DNA of 64,000 nucleotides from Lolium rigidum (taxonomy: Eukaryota; Streptophyta; Magnoliopsida; Poales; Poaceae): NCBI RefSeq assembly GCF_022539505.1, contig NC_061508.1, positions 96,141,276-96,205,275 of the forward strand, given 5' to 3'. Both the position numbers and the translations under genes were made by a program. How positions within the stretch are numbered: position 1 is the stretch's first letter; each line of letters begins with the position of its first letter. The notes beneath the pieces are model-generated. The model saw only the letters and a list, made by a program, of their open reading frames with translations. It did no database searches and was not told the origin of the DNA. Shown here one piece after another: positions 1-11,709 of the stretch.

Positions 1-200
1 GAGTACTTATTTCTACGCGCGATTTGTACTGCGCGCTCTTTTCGGCGCGGTAGATATAGCACACAGGATAGCGCTTTTGCAGCCCGCTCCACTTTACAGC
101 ACCGTTTGTAGCATCTGTTGGAGCACAATTTAGGTCACACGAGCTAAACTAGTTATTTTTTCGTATACAACGCTGCATACAACGTCTGTTGGAGATGCTC
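1..200. mobile_element. Right end of a PIF/Harbinger-type MITE, cut by the window edge
   Basis: The segment ends in GGAGATGCTC at 191-200, followed by TAA, the usual Harbinger target trinucleotide. The same terminal decamer, in inverse orientation, starts the element at 1811. The left end lies outside the window, so size and autonomy cannot be judged. No coding potential is seen. Confidence 0.55.
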
Positions 201-203
201 TAA

Positions 204-1215
204 TAGACCTACCTCGTTTCCTTCTTTGCTTTTCCTTTATCACCTGGATGATACTTGGCTGTCTTATCTCTTTGGTAATGAAAATCGACCCCATCGCCAG
301 GCCATTTGGAAAAAAAACATACCTACTTCCTCGTCTAGCCACCACCTCTACTCATCTCTCCCCCTTCGAGGCCCCTTCTTGGTGGACCGTGACAAGGCTT
401 TGGGTACGTGATGGGCGGCGGCTCCTCGTGGTGAATGCAGCCCTCTTGCACGGCGGTGCTTCCACGCTGACGTGATGGCTCACGACGGTGGCCATGACTA
501 TGGCGCCGAAGCTCGTTGGTGGCCTCCAAGAGAGGAGGGTGTGACATCTTCGCCGGAGTTGGATCTAACAGATTCAACCTCCCTGGGTGCCTGCATCTTG
601 GCTCATTGGGCCATTTCGCCGTTGCTAGCAATGAGGAGTGCATGGTGGACAAGCCGGTCCGGATCAAGGTGGCCATCGTAACCTTGTTGAAGGTGTCAGT
701 GACGCAGTCCTCAATCCATTCGTAAGCGCTGGGGTGGGAGGGGGGGAGTACCCTAGATCGTCCGGGTCAAATGTTGGTTGCGCCTACCGTCATTCTCTCC
801 CTTGGGGACAATGTGTGGGAGTGGGATGAGGTTTCTGCTGGTGGTGTCCAAGTAAATAAGTGGAGCGGTGTGTTGTATCTACTACATCGGCGACGGCAAG
901 ACTCAGCAGCATTGTGCAGTAGGGTTTCGATGACAAATGTGTTGTCTGGTGTCGTGGCAGCGTCGATGGCAGGTCCGGCAACGGCTATGCGGATATCTGC
1001 CCTAGATGGTTCATCTGTTCGACGGAGGTGACAACTTCTAAGCAAGGACATGAGTTGCTCGTACACAATATGCTGCTCTGGATGAGTGCTCATGTTTTAC
1101 CATAGGGTGACTCGGTGATGCCCGGTATCTGGTTGCTGGTATTTGTTTGTGTTTTTATGACGTAAGACCCTGATTATATTTTCTTCTCTCATTGTCAGAT
1201 TTGTAGGAATACGAT
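204..1215. other. Stretch without a recognisable gene
   Basis: Several short overlapping open frames occur on both strands, but none shows a motif, a splice-compatible series or a clear coding bias. The moderately GC-rich part from about 340 to 1090 may be an old transposon or gene fragment; I cannot assign it to a family. Confidence 0.4.
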
Positions 1216-1275
1216 GGCTTAGGTTTCATTGATTTTTCTGTTAAACAAAATAGAAATAAAAGTCGTATGCATCTC

Positions 1276-1462
1276 GATAAGAGACCTAAGTCTCAGTCAA
1301 CTCAGAAAAGTGCAACTACAGTTTAAAGAAAAGTGCAACTCGGTTCAGTTGCACATTTCTATCAGAAAAGTGCAATTGTACTTTTTTAACAGAAAAGTGC
1401 AACTCAAAGCACATTTTTGTAATTGACTTAGACTTAAGAAAATCTCAGTTGACTGAGACATA
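1276..1462. mobile_element. Small MITE-like inverted repeat with reiterated AAAAGTGCAACT
   Basis: GTCTCAGTCAACT near 1290 is mirrored by AGTTGACTGAGAC near 1448, giving imperfect inverted ends. Between them the word AAAAGTGCAACT or a close variant recurs at least four times, partly followed by its complement (GTTGCACATTT). No coding capacity. Exact borders and target duplication are uncertain. Confidence 0.45.
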
Positions 1463-1480
1463 GCAAAACCGTTAACTTTT

Positions 1481-1571
1481 TCTAGATACGGATATATCTA
1501 CAACTAAAATGTGTCTTCATACATCCATATCTAGACAAATCCGAGACAATTTATTTTGGAATGGATGTAGT
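1481..1571. mobile_element. Degraded Stowaway-type MITE remnant
   Basis: The core CTAGATACGGATATATCTAC and its imperfect complement ATACATCCATATCTAG form the familiar Stowaway hairpin. The right end, ATTTTGGAATGGATGTAGTA, resembles the usual terminal sequence of the family. The left terminal repeat is missing. Confidence 0.5.
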
Positions 1572-1810
1572 ACGGGTGAAACATATTGATGCCGCAGCCA
1601 TGCTACATATTCCTCTGAACATGCAACGGTCTTGGACTCTTGTTGCCAGTTTGCCACTACATCCAACCTTGGCGATTTCGAATCTTTGCTAACGATTTCC
1701 ATCAGGAAACATTCTCGTTCAAGACAAACTTTTCACAACGTATGGATCTAGCTTAATTCCAACAAGGTTCGACTACGGGCACATGATTAGAACAGGAAAT
1801 CCATGTCTCA

Positions 1811-4217
1811 GAGCATCTCCACTCGTCCCCCCGACGAGGCCCCCGAGCGACGTTTTTTCCATCCGGACGGCGAAATTCGGCCCAGTCGCGCCCCCGGTTC
1901 CTCGTTTTCGTCCGGATTTGGCCCTTAATCCATCCGGCGAGCCCACGCCACCCCCGCCCCCCCGGGGCGCGCTCGGGGACTCCGGACGAAAGATTTTGGC
2001 GCGAAACGGCGTGTGGACCCGCGTAGTCGGCGACTGGAAAACCAAATCCTGTGATTTGCTTGCATATCCCCATTCCCTCCAATTTGCTTGCATATCCCCA
2101 TTCTCTCCCGCCGAAATCCCCCAATCTCCTCGTCTTCCAGCTCCAGTTCCTGGCGGCGTCTTCTCGTCCACCACCACTCTCCTCCTCGTCTTCTCGTCCA
2201 CCACAATGCCGCCGAAGGCGCCGGCGAGGAAGATGCGGAAGAAGAAGACGAAGCCGCCGGGCATGTCGAACGCCGAGTGGGCGGCGGACGAGAAACGGCG
2301 CGACGTGGAAACAAGCGCCGTGGCGGAGAGGGTGAAAAGAGCCGCCGCCAAGAGGTCGGCGGAGGCGGCCCAAGACGAACAATTGAGGTTAATCAGCATG
2401 GCCTATAGCGGCGGCATGTTCCCCGGCCAATGGCCGACGCAAGGTACAACAAGTTCCCCGTCTTCCTTCTCGCCTTCGCTCGTACTCGCCGTCGCCGACC
2501 GCCGTGTTCCAAGAGGGCGCCTACGTCCAACCGTCCAAGCCCACACCGTCGCCGCCCGAGCTTGACGTCGGCGGCGGCGGCCTGTTCGAGGGCACCTCGC
2601 CGGCCCTCGCGACGAGGGCCGCTCGCGTTCGGTGCGATGGCGGCGCCGAACGAAGAGGAGATCCACGAGATGATCACCTCCGGCTCCGCCGCCGCCGCTG
2701 CGAGCCCGGGGTTCTTCATGACCGCCGCCGCCGCGTGCCCGGGGTTCTTCACGCAAGAGGAGACGAGGGCGACGGCAGCTGTGGCGGCGCGCAACGAGCA
2801 TCGGGAGGATGTTGCCGACGGAAGCCAAGCCGTCGAAGAAGAAGGCGAGGAAGAAGAAGAGCCAATTGAAGCCGCCGCCAACTCCGTCGAAGGGGAAGAA
2901 GAAGAGGAAGAAGGACTCGCCACCCGCCGAACCGCGTATCAAATGGACGCCGAAGGAAGAGGAGTGCCTCGCCGAAGCTTGGATGACCGTGTCCACAAAC
3001 GGCATAATCGGGGCCAATCGGTCGTTCGACACATACCGGTTTCGAGTGAGGCGGGCGTACGAGGAACGCAAGCTCGTCGATCCCTACTTCAACAAGACGA
3101 ACATGAACGTGTACCGGGGAGACAAGGCAATGGCCACCCATTGGGGGATCATGCGGACGGCGTGCAGCAAATGGCACGGCGTACGGGAGGAGATCGACAA
3201 ACGGCCGATCGGCGGCCACGACTTGGAGCAAAGGGTATGATCCGCCGGCCCTACACCACCGAGGTACATCGTCGTTAGCTGACCCGTATCGCCGTGCTCT
3301 TTTTTCCCAGCCTGCGCCGAGCTTTGGACATGTACACGGACGACACCGGCCTGCAGCTCAAGTTCCTCAACGTCTACGCCCGCCTCGAGAAGTGCGAGAA
3401 GTGGAAGGAAGTTCGCACGTCCCTCTCGAAAAGCAAGACCGAGCGAGTACAACCCCGACGCTCCGCCGGCTTGCGCGGCGGAAGGGCGCCCGAGCTCGGC
3501 CGGAAGAAGCGGAAAGAGCTCAAACGGACGGACAATCCCGCCGACAGGATGCAGGCGTCGATCGACAAGTGCTGGGCCGACTTGAGATCGCACGCCGACG
3601 GGAGGAACGACAAGTTCGACGGCAGGTGGCGGGAGATGCTCGCCAACCAAGGCGCCCAGATCGCCCTAATGAAGACGACGGTGGCGGCGAAGAAGAGGAA
3701 CACAGACTTGGCGTTCCTCATGGGCGGCGGCGACATGGAACTGATGGACGAGGAGACGAGGAATTGGTACCAGGGCCACCGCAACGACATCCTCCGAGCC
3801 ACTACGTCGTCTCCGCCGGCTCCTACCTCGTCTACCTCACCATCTACCTCGTCGACCGCGGCCGCTTCGACGTCCACCGCCGCCGCTTCATCGTCGCCCG
3901 CCGCAGCCGCTTCGGCCACGGCGTGTGAGGAAACCGGTCCGTCGGACACCGCCGTGCCGTCCGGGACCGCCGACGAGCCTCGTCTCCGTGTAATTTCCCT
4001 CCGATCGCCGATCCGTGGCTGATCCTTTTGCTCCTTTTGCCGATCAACTGCCCGTACTTGTAGCGCGGGACGGCGATTTGTTTGAATTTAAACTCTATCC
4101 GCCGAACTCCGGGTGGACGACTGGAAATATGGTACTCCCCACGACTTAATTTCGTCCAATCCGGCGGTAGTTTCGTTCAGATTTGGGCGTGGGGAGCGCC
4201 AACGAGTGGGGATGCTC
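1811..4217. mobile_element. PIF/Harbinger element carrying ORF1 only
   Basis: The left end GAGCATCTCCACTCGT (1811-1826) matches the complement of the right end ACGAGTGGGGATGCTC (4202-4217) with one mismatch. The element is flanked by a perfect 3-bp duplication TCA (1808-1810 and 4218-4220), as expected for PIF/Harbinger insertions. At about 2.4 kb it holds one gene-like region on the plus strand, related to Harbinger ORF1, and no DDE transposase. It therefore could not move without a transposase supplied from elsewhere. It lies about 0.6 kb past the 3' end of the UBA–PUB gene. Confidence 0.85.
2206..4022 (+). pseudogene. Harbinger ORF1-like protein with SANT/trihelix-type domain and NAM-like C-terminus
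   Basis: An ATG at 2206 opens a basic N-terminus (MPPKAPARKMRKKK). The centre, in the frame running 2809-3240, has the tryptophan-bearing motif IKWTPKEEECLAEAW, typical of the SANT/Myb-like ORF1 of plant Harbinger elements. After an apparent short intron (about 3235-3311) the frame 3312-4022 continues with a helical segment resembling the C-terminal domain associated with NAM-like proteins, then a Ser/Thr/Ala-rich tail. The pieces lie in different frames: between about 2440 and 2810 the reading shifts more than once, the simple GT-AG junction at 3234/3312 does not keep phase, and a compensated shift is likely near 3445-3490. In this family ORF1 binds terminal repeats and cooperates with the transposase; here it is probably not functional as written. 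Confidence 0.65.
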
Positions 4218-4220
4218 TCA

Positions 4221-4805
4221 GCAGCAGCTATCAAGAAGCTGCTGCTTTCTGAATCTAGGACGGTCCCTCCACATGCAGAATTGAAGCTCGAAAGTACAGT
4301 ACAGGTGCACAAACAAAAGCTCAAAGCATGTCATGTGCCGACAGCAGCATGCGAGCAGGACAGGGTCCTTTTGATTTCCCTTCTCCTCTACCCGGATAAA
4401 AAAAGGCATTCAATGTTTTGCTCCGTGAGCAACAGTGATCCATCGTTAAGGCAAACAGGTTTCCTTGTCAAGCACAAACGAGCACGAACATGACTGTAAA
4501 TGCCATGATTTGATTTCTCCTGCATGAGGATTCGCGAATACAATTGCAATCACGCACCGTTTTCTTTGGTAAGATGAGAAACGCCAGGCCATTGTTGCCA
4601 GAAACCCAGTGGATTTATTGGAATGCAATGTTGCGCTATGGTGGTACTACTACATAATTTGCCGGCAACAGGGGATAGATCCGATCGACGAGATCCATTC
4701 GCCACAGTGCCGTCCATTCGCTGGTACTCCATTCCATTACCACGAAGCTTGTACGAAGTAGATGGGCTCTTAATGTGATGCAGAGATGAATGAAGGCTGT
4801 CCCGC
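4221..4805 (-). other. 3' flank, probably including the 3' UTR of the UBA–PUB gene
   Basis: No second gene is visible. The stretch next to 4806 probably holds the 3' untranslated region of the minus-strand UBA–PUB gene. Right after the Harbinger element, GCAGCAGCT (4220-4228) pairs with AGCTGCTGC (4235-4244), a small hairpin. Confidence 0.4.
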
Positions 4806-7800
4806 TCACTTGGAGAGCAGACCGAAGTAGGGATTCTCCATGGCAGACGCGATCTCAACCCCTGCGGCATTGAGGAGCGCCACGTCGACCTTGCTCCTCG
4901 GCATGTACAGGTAGCTGTTGTTCCTCAGCTTCTGGAACCCACACAGCTCCAGGAACTCGACGCCGCCTTGCAGACTGCACACCTTGTCCTGTTAAAAGCA
5001 GAAGTGGTAGGTTCAGGATGAACTGAAGCAGCTTTCTGAAGAAGAAGCTGTATCACGTTGTGTAGTTACCTTGAAAACAGGATTGCTTAGTCGAATCCTT
5101 CTGAACTTCTCCTCTTCTGGGTTCTTTGCTATGTTGGCGATTATCTTCAGCAATATTTGGAATGCTCTTTTGACTCTAGCATTGTCATCCTACAGATAAA
5201 TTTGCAAACAACACACGTCAATTGGTTTCTGGCATCCGCATAACGCGAGGGGTTATTGAGTTATAGAGTTTCGTATGTCTTTGCACAAGCAAACTGCTGA
5301 ATTCTAAGAGGGTGCTGACATTAGACTGCTGGGAAATAAAATGGAACACCAAGTCCCAGACTACAAAACATAAGCCTAAAAGAGCACATGATGCAGAGCA
5401 GAAACTGAACATCCTGGAGTGCAGAAAGTATAGTTTCAGTTATCTGCACTGACAGAAGTAGTGCAGCAGCGCGTGGAATAGTAATCAAGATCTTTTAACA
5501 CCTCAATGGATAATAAATCATATATGCAGGACGATCATTTTACCTTGTGATTCTTTTTCAGAGTGCGCAGGCAGTCTTTCAGTTGTTCCGATGTTACAAC
5601 AGGTTCAGTAGGTTTTACCTGATCAGTCAAAAAAGGGTGAGGAGTGTGTTGTCGTAGTTTTGCTCATGAGATGTAGTACTATGTGGGGGCTCTAGACCTT
5701 TTTGGGAGTTACTATCGGGGTTGATGCTACTGTATTTTCCTGCGGCAAACCAAGTCCTCTCCTCCTTTCTGCCTGCATAGAGGGTAATAGTTTAGGGCTT
5801 TTTAGCAGAGTACAACAAGCAATGTACTATTTCGCTGAGTCTGAAAGTTTTGAAGAAAAGTAGCAGCAAATGAGTAACACAGGGAAATTCCCAGTTGAAC
5901 ATGTAGGAAATTTTAATTGCACTCGACATAATTGATCATTGCATGATAGGCTTGTTCCATTTCAAGGAGACCAGATTAGTTTAGGCTGAATTTGAAGATG
6001 TCCACACACAAAAAAGATGTGTTATTGCATGTAGCTGTGGGTTTGCGGAGGCAAGATATAGGCATATAGCAGTAACTTTATCGATATGGAAACCAAGTGA
6101 CAGTAAGGACTGCATGACATTCACTGAACCATTGTCAAACATTGAAATGAAAATAGCAGATGGAATGAAATACCAAAGGACCAAAATATTAGGTAGTTCA
6201 GAATCAGTGGGACCTTATCGTCATTTATACGTTGACGGATTCTCTCTCTTGCTCTTTTCTCCTCCTCTCGTTCTGCTTTTTGACTTTCCATCATGCTGCT
6301 TTAAATATTATTTTCGCAATGAGTACATTTGAGTTGAAAATGGTATATGGGTTGCATACGAAACCAACCGTTTTCTTTGTTTTTCTTCAAGAATCCGTTT
6401 TGCTTCCATAAGATCTTTAGCAGCTTGAATCCTCTCCCTCTTCAAAAAACAACAAATAAATTACACATGAAAGATAATGGTCGTAGAATATGTAACAGAG
6501 CTCAACAAATACTTTTGCAAGAACATCGCAATATTAGCACAGAGCTGTTGTTCATTAAAAACTATAGTAGGTTATAATTTTTATCATCCTCTATCATGTA
6601 ACACTTAACGCAATGTAGGATGTGTTGTAATTGACTCCCTTGTTGAAAATCGAGTTAAATGGTTCTCATGTTGATGTGTCATTATTTTTTAATAAACAGT
6701 GTTCCTCTGTACTACTGCATGCAGTATTCAACACAGTGGAAGATGGTGGACAAGCGACAGGATACAACAAAGAGGGCTTCCCGACCAGCGCACACTTTAA
6801 CATCCCAACAGAGAACAGTGCAGGCCAACATGAAATTCATCTCTAATGGGGCCAACATGAAGTAATTGCATCATAGCTGCTACATTGAAATGTGATAAGT
6901 AAAACCAAAGGAACACATTTTTGCTCTTTCCCTTTTACATTGTTATGATCTTTACTTCTTAATAGCATGGAGAAGTTGTCATACCTTATCCTCTTGGACT
7001 TGATTTTGGATTCTCCCTCTTGCTCTTTCTTCCTCGTCACGCTTGGACTTGTATAGTGCTAAAATCCTGCAAAGAGCAGGAGGGTTGCAGCCTTGGAGAA
7101 ATATCAAACAAAATGCAAGCAGCTCACCGAACAGTATCTATTCAAAACAAGGTACACACCTTTTTCTATCCTCTTCTCTGTGTTCATCTGCATGTAGTTC
7201 TCTTTCCACCAGTGAAGTCTCCTGGTAAATGAAGTACGGGTGTGACAAAAGATAATGAACTACAAAACACTAGCCTGGGTTAGGTGAGGCAGAAAATAAA
7301 ACGCTGGTGAAATGACAGGTGGTTGGGATGCGGCACCTACTACTCAACCTTTGACTAGAGTATTACATGGTGTAAGAACATTGAAACAAGGTCAACAGAA
7401 AACATGTGTGTTTGTATCTTGTTTACAGACATAATATTTTTAGTTCAATGTGGTATGAGAAATCTTTTATTGAGTCTACGCTGTGAGTAAAAATGGAGCA
7501 AAAGAATTGAAGTAAATTTCCACCTGGTTCAATCTTTTCCAGTAATGGTTCCGTGAATGACAAAAAGACTTCACTTAACCATAACATGCTAACATGATTA
7601 GAAAGGACTGAGATGTCAAAAATTACAAAGAATGTTTATCTGGCACCTTCTGACTTCCAGCTTCAGTTTGCTCCTCTTGTTTTCTCTCCTGTGCATGAGT
7701 CCTGCAAGAAAACCATGCCCAAGCCGATGATGCATTTTTATACTCAATAGCATAACAAAGGAACAAAACATCAACCGGTACATAGGCTTTTCATGGATAT

Positions 7801-9535
7801 TAGTAAATTGTAATAATACTCTCTCAGTTACTTTATGCAAGTTACCCACGCATTCCAAGCTTGAAGTTTGACTAAGTGACTTACAGACTATATAAGGCAT
7901 GTAAGTTATGTCACACAACAGTGATACTATTGGATTCATATTGAACAGCATTTTATGATGATATTAATTTTATGTGTAGAACCCACATTTTTATGATCTA
8001 TATGTTGTGAAGGTTAAATCTTTAAATGTATGGCAGGCTTGCATAAAAAACGGAGGGACTAAGCATCTAACTCTGATGCATAACAAGCCTTGCATAAAAA
8101 GCAGAGGAAGTGAGTATTTAACTCTGACACATGACTTGCCTTCTTAATGAACATGCTAATACTAGTTCCCTCGCCCAAAAAAAAATACTAATGCTAGTTA
8201 AGAGGAATACTATGCTCATTTGCAACTTCCATTTTTCCAGTGCATGACATCAGACTGTTAATTTAGTAAGTGGGGAGGATTAATGGCACACTAGCAGCTA
8301 TTTTATTTTGTAAACAAAGAAGGTTTAAAAAGGCTGTTCACTCCCTTGAACAATCCCCGACTCAACAGTTTTTTCCTTGAGGTATGGCATAGCAGGATGA
8401 CAAACATAAAGGGAAAATGTTGTGGATTGTCAAGTGCAACAACCGGTTCATTCCAAAATCTAGGCGCTTGGGGAAAGGTGGGAAATATACTCTTCAGCAC
8501 TCCCACTCGTATCTAGGGTCCCCCAGTCAAGTCTTGGACTCATGGTCGTTTTGATATCATATTGATTTTTTTATATATAAAACCACTCCATCCAAAAACT
8601 TAGGCTCTTGGGAAAAGGCAAGCAACATCTTCATACTTTCTTTTCTATAGCAGTCTGGAAAAAACTAACCTCACTACTTGAGCGCTGTTTCTCACTTCGT
8701 CTAATGTGTCACCACATTCAATGCTGATTTCTCTTGGAACCTAAAACATCCAAGGAGTACCCAGAAGTCAGAACAAGAGCTTCGAAAAACAATTGATATG
8801 ACAATGCAGAAATGTAGTCATAGAATAAAGGAAATTTACTGGGATTTTAGCACTACAGAGCATTAGGTTACAGACTGCTACACAGACATACACCAACATG
8901 TAAGTTGCTTCATATTTAAGCATCTAACAAAAGTAGAAATGGTTGAATGCTGTAATCTCAGAGAAAACAATTCACAGTTATGTATTTACAGGATAGCCCC
9001 ATTGAGAACGGAGTATATCAAGTGGGTGCAGAATAAACAAATAACGATTGCGTTATGAAGAAATAACCTACCAATGGCAACTGATCAATATCTGGGTCAC
9101 TTTCATGTTCCAGAAGCCAATTTATCGCAGATTCAAGATTGGAATTACCTGATAAAGACATTGGAACATTTTTCCATTTCATTCAACAAGATATAGAAGA
9201 AAAATGAATATTTACAAGAAACGTGTTGCATAGCTTTGCAATTAATTCATTTACTTTGTAAAATTTCAAGAAACACAAATAGTACGATGGTTCAGCAGTC
9301 AGTACAATTATAATTGGTGAGACCATAGAATCAAATGCCTGTAGTGATAAACTGATAATTGATGGAATGCCAGCCTAACTATAATTGGAAACTATGTAAT
9401 AGAAGATCTTTACCATCTAATCTCAATTGAAACAGACTTACCAGAATAATGGAGCGCCCTAATTGAACGAATGGCGGGGAATCCCATTACTTCAAGTTCA
9501 CCAAGCATTTTCTTGTCAACTTGTGGGACAGCCAT
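4806..9535 (-). CDS. UBA–coiled coil–PUB domain protein (ubiquitin/CDC48 adaptor-like)
   Basis: Twelve coding exons in perfect phase, all with GT-AG junctions: 9535-9442, 9148-9072, 8740-8670, 7701-7647, 7221-7160, 7066-6985, 6439-6369, 6295-6214, 5772-5698, 5618-5544, 5189-5070 and 4988-4806, giving 348 aa. Residues about 8-50 form a UBA domain (MLGELEVMGFPAIRSIRAL, then INWLLEHESDPDID). Residues about 75-220 are a highly charged helical region ending in ERRRGLGLP, as in UBXN1-like proteins. Residues about 249-340 are a PUB domain (RVKRAFQILLKIIANIAKNP, FRRIRLSNPVF, GGVEFLELCGF). In known families UBA binds ubiquitin and PUB binds the C-terminal tail of CDC48/p97, so a role in ubiquitin-dependent protein extraction or turnover is inferred. 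The start is the ATG just after an acceptor (CTAG|CC), so a non-coding first exon should lie upstream. Arabidopsis has a UBA plus PUB/PUG protein of this architecture. No UBX domain is present. Confidence 0.92.
7819..8059. mobile_element. Stowaway-like MITE inside an intron of the UBA–PUB gene
   Basis: The left end CTCTCTCAGT and the complement of the right end (GTCCCTCCGT) are both close to the Stowaway consensus CTCCCTCCGT, followed by matching TTATGCAAG. TA dinucleotides flank both sides (7817-7818, 8060-8061). It is 241 bp, AT-rich, non-coding, and lies in the intron between exons 8670 and 7701. Confidence 0.6.
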
Positions 9536-11709
9536 GGCTAGAAGTATATGAATAAGAATAAGAGCATGCAATTCCCACAAAATGGAAAACTAGAGGGGAG
9601 AAAAATCGACTTATGAAGAACGTCGGCTCACCTGCCACACAAATTATATAGACAAAGCAATCTTGCAAGCAAAAAGTATTATGAAATGAAGTTAAAGTGG
9701 GTAGCCCCATTGTCTTATAGAATTTCAGCTCAATTTGGAGAGAGATATATGATAATACTTCTGTTTCGTGTCTAGTTGAAGTTACCACATTCTGCAATTT
9801 AGGATATGCAACCTGTTGATATGCTGATCTTAGTCATTACTCTATTTGCCTTAACAACCATACTGGGTAGATCGGTTGTACCACACTGCCTGATGAGTAT
9901 AAGCTGGAACTACAGGCCATAACGGCACAACTAGGATAAATTGCACAATTTGCATCAAAAGTCTGCAGAGCTAGAAAGCAGGACAAAAGGAATACAGTAT
10001 TTTGAAGAAGTAATTCAGGTTTCAGGATGCACTGAGACTTTCAATACGGCAAGATGATGAAAGGCAAATAGAAATTCTCACCTTTCAGAGTTTTTCTCCA
10101 CACTTTGTAACTTTAGAGCTAAGTTGGTATACAATCCTCTATAAGTAGGGTATGAAGCAATGTGTTACTGCAGATGGAGAGGGGCACGGGAAAATTATCT
10201 GAGGAGGATTAGAGCTTTGCTTCATTTGTACTTCATTCCTGTCTTGTCTTCCCAAATGGTTTTCAGGAAGCTCCAGTGACTTCTTTCTTCTTCCAGTTAC
10301 TTATACCTTCCTTCCTAATTAGGATTTCTCTCTGGAATCAACACCTTGCTCACAACTGATCAGTTACTTCATTTGGAAATGCTTATAGAAAATCAATAGG
10401 GGACTCAATTAGACAAGAATAAAAAAGGTAGAATTATAAATTTACTGTACTTCAAGAATTTGACAGTGATTATCAGCATGCAATTCAGCTAAGTTGCACA
10501 AAGAACATGTCAGCATTTCTTTGGAGGTAAGTACTCCCTCCGATCCATATTACTTGATGCTAAAATGGATGTATCTACAACTAAAATGTGTCTAGATACA
10601 TCTATATTAGCGTCAAGTAATATGAATCGGAGGGAGTACATGAATTACACAGCAAACATAACAGAGAATAAAAAGAAATTGGTTCAATCAAGTTGGCATG
10701 CCTGTCAAGCCATGGATACATGTTTCCTCAAAAAAATTCATGGATACCTCTGAAGCGCTGATATTGTAGAGTATTGGCAAAAGGTTAATAGGATTTGAGT
10801 CCAGAGCTGTGATAAAGGAACAATTGGTTTTTCATAGAAGTGATTGAGACTATTAGAAGAAGATTTTAATTCCTAACTGAACTTTTCTGCTATTCCTAAA
10901 AGGCATGGACGGAGTTGCAATCAGCAATATAAGGGTAGATTATTTAGAAATGATCGTGTTTTCATCTAACAAACAAAGCATCCTCAGGCAAGCTTGAGCT
11001 CATTTATAGTATGAAGACCCCTGTTAGATTCTGAAGATAAAAGATCAAAATGCAGGATCTGCTGCCCATCATTGCAAGCGTGGATTTGGATACTTTTTGA
11101 AAGAAAAAGGTGCTGACACGGCCAATACAGACAGGCCAAAATTTTACAGGAATCTCCACGGTTTCCAGATTTCCCGTGAAGGTGGCCTATCTCTGCAAAA
11201 ATGAAACAAAAATGAAAAAAGAACAACTCGGACTTTAGTCTTTTTTGGGCAGTGGGAGTGGGGTTTGGAATAACATCAGTAGGCAAAGAGAGAAATATGA
11301 GAACCCTAGGCAGGACTTTTTCCTATAAATTATGTTTCATCCAATTCACTGTTAGCAGCGGAAGAAGTGATCTCATAGGAAGATTCAGGGCTATGAACAA
11401 GTTATTCATGGGAATGTTGCCTCACAGTAAGAGCTGATACAACGTTGTCCAGAAGAACAGGATATATTAGTGCATCTGATCAGAAGTGAACCTACAGGAT
11501 GCATCATAGTTCCATTTGTATGCTTTAACCTACTACCAGTACTAGCATAGCCATGCAGCTATTGAACAGAAAAGGTAAGATTTCTCGGGAACTTCTGATG
11601 TGATCATCACCCAGCTAATGATGGTAATACCTCAAACCTACTATTTGCAAAACATGCGGCTAAATGTTGTCTTCAATGCTATTTCCAGGTACCATTGTCA
11701 TCGTAAATC
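9536..11709. other. Intergenic region between the UBA–PUB and FHA genes
   Basis: About 2.2 kb, AT-rich, without a coding series I can support. It should contain the promoter and a non-coding first exon of the UBA–PUB gene as well as the 3' UTR of the FHA gene. It carries one complete Stowaway MITE, listed separately. Confidence 0.45.
10534..10636. mobile_element. Complete Stowaway MITE, 103 bp
   Basis: The element starts CTCCCTCCGATCCATATTAC and ends in its near-perfect complement. It is flanked by TA on both sides (10532-10533, 10637-10638), and almost the whole element can fold into one hairpin. It is among the best preserved miniature elements in the window, which suggests a fairly recent insertion. 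Confidence 0.9.

Noticed and set aside
1783..2399. Overlapping 200-codon minus-strand frames over the left part of the first Harbinger element
   Set aside because: They run through the terminal repeat and antisense to the ORF1 start; composition effect of GC-rich DNA.
10984..11286. Minus-strand open frame of 100 codons downstream of the FHA gene
   Set aside because: No motif, no link in phase to either neighbour; probably chance in the 3' flank.
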